Positions 52,050-60,619 of a stretch of DNA of 64,000 bases are shown in pieces (the stretch's first letter is position 1; each line of letters starts with the position of its first letter). The translations under genes and the position numbers were made by a program. This DNA is from Peptococcaceae bacterium BRH_c8a (lineage in GTDB: Bacteria > Bacillota > Desulfotomaculia > Desulfotomaculales > Desulfallaceae): assembly GCA_000961575.1 (NCBI GenBank), contig LADP01000024.1, forward strand, positions 1 through 64,000. The letters run 5' to 3'. The notes under the pieces were generated by a model. That model searched no databases. It was not told the DNA's origin and saw only the letters and a program-made list of their open reading frames with translations.

Positions 52050-53252
52050 ATGACAAAGAGGGCAAAAGGTTTTTTTGCCGCCCTAATTATTCTAACCGTG
52101 TTGCTAATCGGTTTACAGGTCGTGACTACACCCGCCGCAGCCAGCGAGATCGATTATCGACCCCTGGGGGAGGAGCTGCGTGATTACCTGGTTTTGCAAA
52201 AAGGTCTCTATGGCCTATACATATTGGATATCAAAAGTGATGAAAAACTTGGAATTAATGAACTGGAAGAGTTTCATGCCGCCAGTACCTTTAAAGTGCC
52301 CATGGCCATGTATGTTTACCGTCAGGTGGCGGGAGGAAAGTTGGCACCTAAGCAAATGGTGTCATTAAGTTCGTCCCATATGGAGGGTGGAACGGGATTC
52401 TTGCAGTTTAGCACCCCGGGCACCAGAAAAAACGTTGACGAGCTGGTGCGATATGGTATTGTTTACAGCGATAACGTGGCTACCAACATGCTTCTGGATT
52501 TGGTGGGCAAGAAGGCGGTGAAAGATTATATGATCTTGTTGGGCGGTGACGTAGTTAATTATGAGAAAAATGTGACCTGCCCAAAGGATATGGCTATTTA
52601 CATGCAGGAAGCGGTGCGGTTTGCCGGAGAAAATTCATGGGGCGAAAAGCTATTAAGCCATCTTCGCCATACCGTATACACTGACCGGATACCCAACCCG
52701 CTACCGGATGTGCCCATAGCCAATAAGATTGGCAACTGGCCACCCACGGGAACTTACAATGATGTTGCTTATGTAGAACATTCCGAAAGGCCGTACATAA
52801 TATCTGTGTTCAGCCGCAACACCGCCGGGTACAACGAGGCAGTAAGGGTGATTAGGGAGATTTCCCGCCGGGTGTATGCATACCAGAGTAGCCCTGCCCT
52901 TAAGGTTGGCCTTACTCTGGACGACAAAGACCTGGTTTTGGCTGAACAACCATTTATCGTCCGGGGAGTTACTCTAGTACCGCTGCGGGCTTTGGCCGAT
53001 GCAGTGCCTGAAATTAGTCTGGGCTGGGCAGAATCAACCGATGCCATCACTATTAGGTCTAATTTGAATGGGGTAAAAAAACAAGTAATGCTTAATCGGG
53101 AGGATGAAGTGGAAATTATCAAAGGCCGTAGTTACTTGCCGGTGCGAGATCTGTGCCGCCTGCTTAATCTCGGTCTGGTATGGAATCCTGAAGAGTTGTG
53201 CATCAATATTTCTACGAGTGGGTCGGTAGATAATTGGTCTTTACTTAACTAG
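52050..53252 (+). CDS. Class A beta-lactamase-fold serine hydrolase with copper-amine-oxidase-N domain
   Basis: 400 residues. Signal peptide or anchor (about 7-32), then a penicillin-recognising hydrolase domain with Ser79-x-x-Lys82 (STFK), SDN at 140-142 and KIG at 226-228, all three catalytic boxes in order. The C-terminal part (about 295-395; VRGVTLVPLRALADAVPEIS, KGRSYLPVRDLCRLLNLG) is a copper-amine-oxidase-N-like wall module. It may be a wall-tethered beta-lactamase or a peptidase of wall metabolism. I do not see enough of the omega loop to assign resistance. ATG 52050 is 9 nt from GAGGTG. Confidence 0.82.
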   Translation: MTKRAKGFFAALIILTVLLIGLQVVTTPAAASEIDYRPLGEELRDYLVLQKGLYGLYILDIKSDEKLGINELEEFHAASTFKVPMAMYVYRQVAGGKLAPKQMVSLSSSHMEGGTGFLQFSTPGTRKNVDELVRYGIVYSDNVATNMLLDLVGKKAVKDYMILLGGDVVNYEKNVTCPKDMAIYMQEAVRFAGENSWGEKLLSHLRHTVYTDRIPNPLPDVPIANKIGNWPPTGTYNDVAYVEHSERPYIISVFSRNTAGYNEAVRVIREISRRVYAYQSSPALKVGLTLDDKDLVLAEQPFIVRGVTLVPLRALADAVPEISLGWAESTDAITIRSNLNGVKKQVMLNREDEVEIIKGRSYLPVRDLCRLLNLGLVWNPEELCINISTSGSVDNWSLLN

Positions 53253-53296
53253 CAAAATAGTTATTAAATAATAAAAGTAAGCAATTACAATAAAAC

Positions 53297-53360
53297 ATCC
53301 TCCCCGGAAAAGTGTTATAATCTCAGGTAACGTTGTTACCACACATTTCCAGGGGAGGAT
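53297..53360. promoter_or_regulatory. Nested palindromes around a promoter before the lipoprotein gene
   Basis: Outer arms ATCCTCCCCGGAAA (53297-53310) and TTTCCAGGGGAGGAT (53346-53360). Inside lie TATAAT (53316-53321) and the palindrome GGTAACGTTGTTACC (53326-53340), placed where a repressor would block transcription start. No good -35 box is visible. Confidence 0.5.
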
Positions 53361-53365
53361 TGTGC

Positions 53366-53389
53366 ATGGGCGAAAAAATATATTTATAA
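53366..53389 (+). CDS. Possible seven-residue leader peptide
   Basis: ATG GGC GAA AAA ATA TAT TTA TAA, coding MGEKIYL, with GGGGAGG 7 nt upstream. It lies between the nested palindromes and the lipoprotein gene. It has a good ribosome site but is very short, so it may be chance. Confidence 0.25.
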   Translation: MGEKIYL

Positions 53390-53427
53390 GGAATTAAATA
53401 ATTGGAAAATGAATGGGAGGGAAAACA

Positions 53428-54093
53428 ATGCGGAAACCATTATGGTGGGTACTTATTGTTCTGTTGCTAGCCGGGTTGTTGTTAGCAGGTTGCGGTGGTA
53501 AAACCGAAAGTCCGCCGGCAGTAGACGAAGGGGCAACACAAAATGAACCCGCTGCCGAAGAGGAAGATGTAGCGGCTTTAGACATCATATCCAAGGGTCA
53601 GAACTTACCTGGCGCATATTTTGAATCTGAGATTGAAAACCCTATGGGAGAAGGCACAATAGTTACTAAAACATGGATTAAGAAAGATAATGTGCGCAGT
53701 GAGATGGAAAGTCCGGATGGTACATTCGTCACCATAGTAAAGAATTCTGAAAATGTTGCCTACATGTACCAACCCGAGCAAAATACGGCCATGAAAATTG
53801 ATATGGCCCAGGCCCAAGAAAGTGCGCCGGATCCCACGGACGAGATGGATCCGGTAAATATGAAGTACCTGGGGCGAGAAACTATCGACGGAAAAATATG
53901 TTTGGTTTATGAAGTCGGCGAAGCAAACGAAAAGAATAAAGTATGGCTGTGGGAAGAATATGGCTTCCCGGTGCGTATGGAAACAACTGTCGACGGGCAA
54001 AAAATGGTTATAGAGTACCGTAATATTGAAATCGGCGATATTCCGGACGACAAATTTGAACTCCCCGCAGGGGTAGAGGTAATGCAGTTTTAA
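53428..54093 (+). CDS. Lipoprotein with LolA/RseB-like domain
   Basis: 221 residues. Lipoprotein signal with lipobox LLAGC (cysteine about 23), an acidic low-complexity spacer, then a beta-rich domain (ISKGQNLPGAYFESEIENPM, TKTWIKKDNVRSEMESPDGT, VWLWEEYGFPVRMETTVDGQ) of the outer-membrane lipoprotein-sorting type. In Gram-positives such proteins act outside the membrane, possibly in lipoprotein or sigma-factor sensing. ATG 53428 follows GGGAGGG by 6 nt. Confidence 0.75.
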   Translation: MRKPLWWVLIVLLLAGLLLAGCGGKTESPPAVDEGATQNEPAAEEEDVAALDIISKGQNLPGAYFESEIENPMGEGTIVTKTWIKKDNVRSEMESPDGTFVTIVKNSENVAYMYQPEQNTAMKIDMAQAQESAPDPTDEMDPVNMKYLGRETIDGKICLVYEVGEANEKNKVWLWEEYGFPVRMETTVDGQKMVIEYRNIEIGDIPDDKFELPAGVEVMQF

Positions 54094-54120
54094 AAGTATC
54101 GTATTTAAATTGGCGAAAAT

Positions 54121-54158
54121 ATAAACCCCCTTACTTTTATGCTGGTAAGGGGGTTTAT
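54121..54158. terminator. Bidirectional terminator
   Basis: ATAAACCCCCTTAC and GTAAGGGGGTTTAT with a 10-nt loop between convergent genes. Confidence 0.8.
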
Positions 54159-54167
54159 ATTTGGCGT

Positions 54168-55025
54168 TTAAACCATTTGTCTGTATCTGGATGGTGAAAC
54201 ACCTGTTTTTCTTTTAAATACGGCAGTGAAGTGGCTCAGGTTATTAAAACCGCAAAGATAGCAAATTTCCGTAATAGTCATCTCTTTTCTATGGGTCAGC
54301 ATGTCTTTGGCTCGGCTCAGTTTTATATCAAGCAGATACTGAAATGGAGTATTACCTGTTTCAGATTTGAATATTTTTATAAAATGAAATGGGCTGTAAT
54401 TGGTTAATTGAGCCATATCCTCAAGCGTTAAGTTTTCCGTGCAGTGTTCGGTCATAAAATCAATAGCCTTACGGATACCTTTTACGTCTGAGTATTGACG
54501 CCTGTTTATTTCGTCAGGCAGGTTGCTTTTTAATTCTCGTAGCAGCATAACAATAATCTGAATTTGTAATATATTTAAAACGAAATCGTAACCTGATTGT
54601 TTGTTTATTGATTCTTCGATAAATGTTTCGAGCAGATTCAGCAATTGTCTGCTTGGTTTATGGTTTTCGTTTGCAAATACAACCTCAGTTTTGCCAAATA
54701 CAGTATGCGATGTCTGCTGCAGACATTCTCTTTCTATGAAAATAGGGATGTAGAGACCGTTGTTTTGGGGTTCAAGAACCTGATGGTGCTGATTGGGATT
54801 TACCGGGAAAACATTATTTTTTTGCAATTTATGTTTACTTTTTTCCACCTGCACCGGCGGGAAAGAGGCAAGCGGTAAAACGAATTGATAGCAATCAAAA
54901 CATCCGACTTCAGGAAAAACATGTTTGGTTTGAATAATTGTCATTTGGTCTGTTGAATACTCTTTATGTAATGCTGGTTGTACTGGCGGTAACTGGTTAA
55001 GTAATTTACTGTAAAAAATACCCAT
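54168..55025 (-). CDS. AraC-family transcriptional regulator
   Basis: 285 residues. The C-terminal 100 residues hold two helix-turn-helix units (LTLEDMAQLTNYSPFHFIKI and MTITEICYLCGFNNLSHFTA) ending FKRKTGVSPSRYRQM, the AraC/XylS signature. The N-terminal part has a cupin-like effector region. It diverges from the MinD operon at 55291 and may control it; dyad-like ATGAACA motifs lie in that promoter. ATG 55025 has GGGTGG upstream; the frame is open a little further. Confidence 0.9.
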   Translation of the reverse strand: MGIFYSKLLNQLPPVQPALHKEYSTDQMTIIQTKHVFPEVGCFDCYQFVLPLASFPPVQVEKSKHKLQKNNVFPVNPNQHHQVLEPQNNGLYIPIFIERECLQQTSHTVFGKTEVVFANENHKPSRQLLNLLETFIEESINKQSGYDFVLNILQIQIIVMLLRELKSNLPDEINRRQYSDVKGIRKAIDFMTEHCTENLTLEDMAQLTNYSPFHFIKIFKSETGNTPFQYLLDIKLSRAKDMLTHRKEMTITEICYLCGFNNLSHFTAVFKRKTGVSPSRYRQMV

Positions 55026-55220
55026 ATGTAACCACCCAAAAATTATTCTATACAAAGCCAAAGGATTACGCTCAAGAAAAAAAATGTAATTATAGAAATT
55101 ATAAGCTATGACAGCTTAGATGTAAAATAAATATCAAAATTTGTCATAAATAATTACCTGCCACTAGCGAGGTCTGGTCGGGGTTGAACCGTAACAGCTG
55201 AGGCAGTTTTTATTTTATTA

Positions 55221-55269
55221 TTGACATTTGTTCATAAAAGCCCTATATTAGTAATGAACATATGAACAC
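55221..55269 (+). promoter_or_regulatory. Promoter and likely operator of the MinD-type operon
   Basis: TTGACA (55221-55226) and TATATT (55244-55249), spacing 17 nt. TGTTCAT lies in the spacer and two ATGAACA copies lie just downstream, giving inverted and direct half-sites. Confidence 0.65.
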
Positions 55270-55290
55270 AACTAATAGGGGGTGGCGATT

Positions 55291-55458
55291 ATGCGCAGGT
55301 TCATATGCAATGCCTGTGGCAAGGATATTGAGGTAAACTGGTATACCAACGTTAGAACTGATGAAAATGTGATTGGTTTCCGCCAGAAACACGTTAAAAA
55401 AGGTTCGGGCTGCTGCCGGGGTAATAGCACCGGTCTGAGTAGGAGGCGGTCCGGGTGA
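55291..55458 (+). CDS. Small cysteine-motif protein
   Basis: 55 residues, below common ORF cut-offs. CNAC near the N-terminus and CC around residue 40 could bind zinc or iron, and the C-terminus is arginine-rich. GGGGGTGG lies 6 nt before the ATG. Its stop overlaps the GTG of the next gene by 4 nt, so it is translated as part of the operon. I do not recognise the family. Confidence 0.7.
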   Translation: MRRFICNACGKDIEVNWYTNVRTDENVIGFRQKHVKKGSGCCRGNSTGLSRRRSG

Positions 55459-55841
55459 GGATTGCGGTGAGTGCCGTGGGCCCAGCCCTAGATTCTTCTG
55501 TTGACGAGCGCTTTGGTCGGTGTGCCTTTTTTGTGGTGTTTGACGAACAAACCGGGGATACTGAAGCTATCCCTAATGATGGAGTAAATGCCGCTGAAGG
55601 TGCCGGAATTAAGAGTGCCGGGTTATTGTTGCGTAATCGCGTAGACGTAATTGTAACCGGCCGGGTGGGGCCCAAGGCGATGCAGGCATTGTTGGCGGGG
55701 CGATTGGCAGTTTATACCGGGGTTGAGGGAACTGTAGCCCAGACAATGGAACAATACCGCAGCGGTTCGCTTAGCCCGCTGGGTGTCCCCAACGCCCGAT
55801 CCCATAATGGTATAACCAGTAAGGAGAAACCGGTCAAATGA
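55455..55841 (+). CDS. NifX/NifB C-terminal-like dinitrogenase cofactor-binding protein
   Basis: 128 residues. VGPALDSSVDERFGRCAFFV is the classic start of the NifB/NifX-like domain that carries iron-molybdenum cofactor precursors; GAGIKSAGLLLRNRVDVIVTG and GPKAMQALLAGRLAVYTG continue the pattern. No nitrogenase genes are present here, and such stand-alone proteins accompany MinD-type ATPases in many anaerobes, where the role is open. GTG start after AGGAGG. Overlaps both neighbouring genes. Confidence 0.87.
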   Translation: MRIAVSAVGPALDSSVDERFGRCAFFVVFDEQTGDTEAIPNDGVNAAEGAGIKSAGLLLRNRVDVIVTGRVGPKAMQALLAGRLAVYTGVEGTVAQTMEQYRSGSLSPLGVPNARSHNGITSKEKPVK

Positions 55842-56710
55842 TTATCGCGGTGGCCAGCGGCAAAGGCGGAACGGGCAAAACCACCGTTGCCACCGGGCTA
55901 GTCCTGGTTCTGCGCGACAGCGGGCACAAGGTAGCCTACCTGGATTGTGACGTTGAAGAGCCCAATGGGCATATATTTATGGCCCCACAGTGTAACGAAA
56001 GCGAGGACATTTTTATTGAGGTGCCTGAAATTGAGCAGGATAAGTGCGCCCTGTGCGGTAAATGCGCGGAGTTGTGCGTTTTTAATGCCCTGCTGGTGAC
56101 CTCTGATGAAGTTATTACCTTCCCCGAACTTTGCCATGGATGTGGCGGATGCCGTTATTTTTGTCCGGCCCAGGCAGTGCGGTCGGGGCGAAAGAAAATT
56201 GGTACCGTAGAACGGGGTACTGCAGGCCGGGCTGTTTTTGTGCGCGGCGAACTGCAGGTAGGTACCGCCCTAAGTCCGCCGCTGGTAAACGCGGTAAAGA
56301 AGAACCAGCTTTCCCGGGGTATTAACGTGATGGATGCACCCCCCGGTACGTCATGCCCTGCTGTAGCGACGGTAAGGGGGGCAGATTTCTGTATACTGGT
56401 TACCGAACCCACGCCTTTTGGATTACATGATTTGGCTTTGGCCGCGCAGATGGCCAAGAGCCTCGGTGTACCTTGTGGTGTTGTTGTCAATCGGGCTGGG
56501 GACGGCCGGGAATTGATTGAAAATTTTTGCCTGCAGGAAGGCTTGCCCCTGTTAATGAAAATCCCTCTCAGCAGAACCATTGCTGAAGCCGGCTCCCGGG
56601 GGGTGCCCTTAAACCAGGCCGAAGTGGGTTGGGATCGGATGCTTCTTCTTTTATACAGTGATATCAAGGGGCTGATCATGAGTGAAAGAGCTTACGGTAA
56701 TCAGCGGTAA
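55838..56710 (+). CDS. MinD-superfamily ATPase with ferredoxin insert, first of two
   Basis: 290 residues. Deviant Walker A ASGKGGTGKTTVATG at about 6-20, then two [4Fe-4S] motifs inserted in the fold (CALCGKCAELC and CHGCGGCRYFC), and DAPPGTSCPAV as Walker B/switch region. Such proteins join ATP hydrolysis to iron-sulfur chemistry, probably electron or cluster transfer. It overlaps the NifX-like gene by 4 nt and the next ATPase by 29 nt, so the two ATPases likely form a pair. Confidence 0.88.
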   Translation: MIIAVASGKGGTGKTTVATGLVLVLRDSGHKVAYLDCDVEEPNGHIFMAPQCNESEDIFIEVPEIEQDKCALCGKCAELCVFNALLVTSDEVITFPELCHGCGGCRYFCPAQAVRSGRKKIGTVERGTAGRAVFVRGELQVGTALSPPLVNAVKKNQLSRGINVMDAPPGTSCPAVATVRGADFCILVTEPTPFGLHDLALAAQMAKSLGVPCGVVVNRAGDGRELIENFCLQEGLPLLMKIPLSRTIAEAGSRGVPLNQAEVGWDRMLLLLYSDIKGLIMSERAYGNQR

Positions 56711-57539
56711 AGGTGGAACAGGTAAAACCAGCGTAACCGGCTCTTTTGCGGTGCTGGCCGAAAAACATGTGCTTGCGGACTGTGACGTCGATGCCGCTAA
56801 TCTACACTTGATTCTCAACCCGCAGGTGCAGCATAGAGAGTCTTTCCCGGGCATGCCCATGGTGGAAATAATAACCGAAAAATGCACCGGTTGTGGGCTG
56901 TGTGAACAATTATGCCGTTATGGAGCAATCAAGGACGGAGCGGTGGACGAAATGTCCTGTGAAAGGTGTCTGGTTTGCTACCATGCGTGTCCGGAAAAGG
57001 CGGTGCAGTTGGTGGATAATGTAGCCGGAGAATGGTTTATATCCCATACCCGTTACGGCCCCATGGTACACGCCCGCCTTGGTATAGCCCAGGAAAACTC
57101 GGGTAAATTAGTGACCGAGGTACGGCGTAGGGCCCGAACCCTGGCTGAAGAACAGGGTAAAAACCTGATTATCACTGACGGCCCGCCGGGCATCGGCTGT
57201 CCGGTGATTTCCGCGTTGGGCGGCTCTGACCTTGCCCTGGTGGTAGTTGAGCCCACTTTGAGTTCCATACACGACTTGTTCAGGGTGTTGGAACTAACCG
57301 AGCATTTCAAGGTACAGACTGCTGTTTGCATCAACAAGTGGGATATCAATCCAGACAACACCAGAGAAGTGGAGAATATTTGCCATAATAAAAAAGTAAC
57401 CTTAGCCGGCCGGTTACGTTACGATCCCGCTGTAGTGGCCGCCGCTATGGAAGGCAAGCCGGTAATCCGGTTGCCCAGCACGGTGGCAGGCGATATAGTA
57501 TCACTATGGGATTGCGTGCGGCAGGAATTGGGTGTATAG
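56682..57539 (+). CDS. MinD-superfamily ATPase with ferredoxin insert, second of two
   Basis: 285 residues, paralogous to the gene before. ISGKGGTGKTSVTGS Walker A at 8-22, ferredoxin motifs CTGCGLCEQLC and CERCLVCYHAC, then TDGPPGIGCPV. Its GTG start lies inside the end of the first ATPase gene. Paired MinD-like ferredoxin ATPases of this kind occur in many anaerobes next to NifX-like genes. Partner proteins and exact task unknown. Confidence 0.88.
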   Translation: MKELTVISGKGGTGKTSVTGSFAVLAEKHVLADCDVDAANLHLILNPQVQHRESFPGMPMVEIITEKCTGCGLCEQLCRYGAIKDGAVDEMSCERCLVCYHACPEKAVQLVDNVAGEWFISHTRYGPMVHARLGIAQENSGKLVTEVRRRARTLAEEQGKNLIITDGPPGIGCPVISALGGSDLALVVVEPTLSSIHDLFRVLELTEHFKVQTAVCINKWDINPDNTREVENICHNKKVTLAGRLRYDPAVVAAAMEGKPVIRLPSTVAGDIVSLWDCVRQELGV

Positions 57540-57585
57540 TTGATATTTGGTTGGGTTTCATTTAAGAAAAAGGGGGAAGAGTAAC

Positions 57586-58428
57586 GTGTCAACCAACGAA
57601 AAATGCGGCACCTGTAATGATAAAACGGATGGGTGTTCACCGGACAAATGTGGGGTAACGGTATTACCACAAAATGATGTAAATGACATTAAACATGTAG
57701 TAGCCGTCATGAGCGGTAAAGGCGGGGTGGGTAAGTCTGCTGTATCTGCTCTGGTGGCAGTTGGCCTAGCCCGCAAAGGTTACCGGGTGGGCGTTCTTGA
57801 TGCCGACATCACCGGTCCCAGTATCCCCAAAATGTTTGGGCTTAATGAACGGCCGGTCAATGCAGGCCAGTTCTTGCTGCCGGTTAAAACATCCACCGGC
57901 ATTGCCGTTATGTCACTAAACCTGCTGCTGGAGCGCGAAGATCAGCCGGTACTTTGGCGGGGGCCGATTATAGCTGGTGCCGTTAAACAATTTTGGACCG
58001 ACGTGGCTTGGGGCCGACTGGACTATCTGGTGGTGGACATGCCTCCGGGCACCGGTGATGTACCCCTGACAGTGATGCAGTCGCTGCCTCTTGATGGTGT
58101 GATAATTGTTACCTCACCTCAGGATTTGGCCAATATGGTAGTAAAAAAGGCTGTCAATATGGTGCACCAGATGGAGGTGCCTATTGTCGGCATGGTGGAA
58201 AACATGAGCTATCTGCGTTGCCCGGATTGCGGCCGGGAGATTAAGATATTTGGGGACAGCCACGCTGATCAGTTGACTGCTGGCGGGCTGCCCTTACTGG
58301 AAAAACTACCTCTGGATCCGGAACTGGCGCAACTTTGTGACGCCGGCCAAATTGAAAAATATAAAGCGGAACTGTTTGGTAACCTGGATAAACTTATTGG
58401 TAAGCTCCCAGCCCGTAAAATCAGCTAA
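57586..58428 (+). CDS. mrp: Mrp/NBP35-family iron-sulfur carrier ATPase
   Basis: 280 residues. An N-terminal cysteine stretch (MSTNEKCGTCNDKTDGCSPD) is followed by MSGKGGVGKSAVSALVAVGL (Walker A), DADITGPSIPKMFG, VVDMPPGTGDVPLTVMQS and the CxxC pair in LRCPDCGREI that binds a bridging [4Fe-4S] cluster. It delivers clusters to apo-proteins. GTG 57586 follows GGGGGAAGAG; the in-frame start 39 nt upstream adds residues without similarity. Likely provides clusters to enzymes such as the sulfite reductase downstream. Confidence 0.9.
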   Translation: MSTNEKCGTCNDKTDGCSPDKCGVTVLPQNDVNDIKHVVAVMSGKGGVGKSAVSALVAVGLARKGYRVGVLDADITGPSIPKMFGLNERPVNAGQFLLPVKTSTGIAVMSLNLLLEREDQPVLWRGPIIAGAVKQFWTDVAWGRLDYLVVDMPPGTGDVPLTVMQSLPLDGVIIVTSPQDLANMVVKKAVNMVHQMEVPIVGMVENMSYLRCPDCGREIKIFGDSHADQLTAGGLPLLEKLPLDPELAQLCDAGQIEKYKAELFGNLDKLIGKLPARKIS

Positions 58429-58527
58429 ACTTAAGCCAAGGGACTGCTACCATGTAGCAGTTCATTTTGGGGTGTCCTAAAATAAAAAAACTGTAGTGTT
58501 GTGGCTCTTGCCATAACCTGCTCCGTA

Positions 58528-58569
58528 AAGGTTGAGCCCGGGGTTAGGCCCCCGGGCTCAACCTTTTTT
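58528..58569 (+). terminator. Strong terminator after the Mrp-type gene
   Basis: GGTTGAGCCCGGGG and CCCCGGGCTCAACC arms followed by TTTTTT. A weaker ACTGCTAC/GTAGCAGT hairpin precedes it at about 58450. Confidence 0.9.
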
Positions 58570-59188
58570 AAAAACATCCACCTGGAAAGAGAGTCTAGCG
58601 TTCTTAAATTCGATTAGAATGGCATAAAACTGTATTAAAACTGAGAAGGAATTTAGAAAGTATATAAAGAAATAATTAATACGGTGCTATTTATTTGCTA
58701 AATTATTTGCCAAATAGCGTCAATTGCGTTGATCTGGCAGGTACTACCTGTAGAAACCCGTCGGTTAATTGGTTAAAATTAAGACATGCCTTATTGAGGC
58801 CCAATGTTTTAATCCTAATCCTAGTTCTAAAAAATTGGTGCCAACGGGAAGGAATATTGCAATAAATAACGAATAGTTGATTTAAGGCAAACGGCCAGTA
58901 AGGCGTTAATGCCACTCGTTGTAGATACTGGCCCGCGAAACGTTTTTTTTGGGGACGTTGGTTGGGGCTGGGTTTTCGCGTCTTTGTGACGAATTGAACA
59001 GACGCGCAAACGAGTGCAAACAGCCTAACTAACCGGCATTAATTATGACCCGTGTAATTTTTATCACAAAGAAAATTGCACTGATATTTTGGAAGGGGGG
59101 GATTGAGGCTATAGTTAGCCGTGATACCGCACCAGGGGTAATTTTGTGGTATTAACACATTCAGTATTCAGCTGAAGGAGGTATTGAG
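58570..59188. other. Gene-poor region upstream of dsrA
   Basis: About 620 nt, AT-rich, with only short antisense frames (58703-58915 and 58827-59009) that I do not recognise. It holds the promoter and leader of the dsr operon; a TTATCACAAAG-type motif near 59060 could be part of a redox regulator site. I cannot place the dsrA promoter with confidence. A long upstream region fits a strongly regulated respiratory operon. Confidence 0.4.
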
Positions 59189-60607
59189 GTGGCTTTTGAA
59201 CCTAAAGAACTACAAAAAGAAATAAAGTACGAAGAAATTAGGATTTATAGCGATGCGGAACTGAATAACTACACCGAAGAAGAGCTTAAAAACTTTAAAA
59301 TTAAACACGACATTCCCGACCTCGATGATCTGGAAAAGGGTCCATGGCCCAGCTTCGTGGCCGATGCCAAACAGGGTGCCCTGCATAGAAGAAAACTCGC
59401 CGACGACCGGATGCTAATCGATCGGGACGTTATTGAGGACATGCTCGGCCAGCTGCAAATATCCTTTGACGAAGGCGAGACCCACTGGAAGCACGGCGGC
59501 ATTGTGGGTGTGTTCGGTTACGGCGGCGGTGTTATCGGCCGTTATTCCGATTTACCGGAAAAATACCCTTCCATCGCCCATTTCCATACTGTCCGGGTGG
59601 CTCAGCCCTCCAGTAAGTTTTACGATTCCAACTTCCTGCGCACTGTGTGCGATTTGTGGGAATACCGGGGCAGCGGTTTAATGAACCTGCACGGTTCCAC
59701 CGGCGACCTGGTACTGCTGGGTACTACCACCGAGCAGTTGGAACCCATTTTCTTTGAACTGACCCATGAAATGCAAGTTGACATCGGCGGCTCCGGCTCC
59801 AACCTGCGCACACCTGAATGCTGCATCGGCAAGGCTCGTTGCGAGTGGTCCTGCTACGACACCCAGGATTTGTGCTACGAACTGACCCAGTACTATCAGG
59901 ACGAGCTGCACCGCCCGGCGTTCCCCTATAAATTCAAGTTTAAGTTTGACGGATGCCCTAACGGCTGCGTGGCTTCCATCGCCCGTTCCGATATGTCATT
60001 TATCGGTACTTGGAGAGACGATATCCGCATCGACCAGGAAGCCGTCAAGGCCTACATTGCGGGAGAAGTCGTCCCCAACGGCGGCGCCCACAAGGGGAGA
60101 GATTGGGGTAAATTTGATATTCAGAAAGAAGTTCTCGACCTTTGCCCCACCAAATGTATGTGGATGGAAGACGGCGAACTGAAGATTGACAACGCCGAAT
60201 GCACCCGCTGCATGCACTGCATCAGTGTTATGCCCAAGGCCCTGCGGCCCGGCACCGACACCGGCGTCACCATCCTTTGCGGAGCCAAGGCTCCCATCCT
60301 GGAAGGCGCCCAGATGGCTACCCTGATTGTACCCTTCATGAAAGCCGAACCGCCTTACGATAACATCAAGGAATTTATTGAGAAGGTTTGGGAATGGTGG
60401 ATGGAGGAAGGTAAGAACCGCGAGCGCCTTGGCGAACTGATTCAGCGGGCCACACTGCCCAAGTTCCTGGAAGTTCTGGAACTGCCCGCTATGCCGCAAT
60501 ATGTTAAAGAGCCTCGTTCCAACCCGTACATCCTTTGGAAGGAAGAGGATGTGCCCGGCGGCTGGAGCAGGGATATTAAAGATTACCGGGCCAGACATAA
60601 GAGATAG
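59189..60607 (+). CDS. dsrA: Dissimilatory sulfite reductase, alpha subunit
   Basis: 472 residues. With DsrB it reduces sulfite with six electrons, forming a DsrC-bound trisulfide that yields sulfide; the alpha2beta2 enzyme is cytoplasmic. The siroheme-[4Fe-4S] cysteines are in TPECCIGKARCEWSCYD and DGCPNGCVASIARSD, and the inserted ferredoxin domain has CPTKCMW and CTRCMHCISVMPKAL. GTG start with GAAGGAGG 7 nt upstream. First gene of dsrABD, 12 nt before dsrB. The dsrC gene is not in this window. Presence of dsrAB does not by itself prove sulfate respiration, since some syntrophs keep it. Confidence 0.97.
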   Translation: MAFEPKELQKEIKYEEIRIYSDAELNNYTEEELKNFKIKHDIPDLDDLEKGPWPSFVADAKQGALHRRKLADDRMLIDRDVIEDMLGQLQISFDEGETHWKHGGIVGVFGYGGGVIGRYSDLPEKYPSIAHFHTVRVAQPSSKFYDSNFLRTVCDLWEYRGSGLMNLHGSTGDLVLLGTTTEQLEPIFFELTHEMQVDIGGSGSNLRTPECCIGKARCEWSCYDTQDLCYELTQYYQDELHRPAFPYKFKFKFDGCPNGCVASIARSDMSFIGTWRDDIRIDQEAVKAYIAGEVVPNGGAHKGRDWGKFDIQKEVLDLCPTKCMWMEDGELKIDNAECTRCMHCISVMPKALRPGTDTGVTILCGAKAPILEGAQMATLIVPFMKAEPPYDNIKEFIEKVWEWWMEEGKNRERLGELIQRATLPKFLEVLELPAMPQYVKEPRSNPYILWKEEDVPGGWSRDIKDYRARHKR

Positions 60608-60619
60608 GGGGTTAGTGTT

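Noticed and set aside
55455-57539. Part of a nitrogenase locus
   Set aside because: No nifHDKEN genes; the NifX-like and MinD-like ATPase set also occurs in non-fixing anaerobes.
58703-59009. Two minus-strand frames upstream of dsrA, one ending QLTLFGK
   Set aside because: The ending recalls some transposase C-termini, but no other motif or inverted repeat supports an insertion sequence; left as unexplained intergenic DNA.
59996-60598. 200-codon antisense frame within dsrA
   Set aside because: Opposite strand of a conserved gene, explained by GC-rich codon positions.
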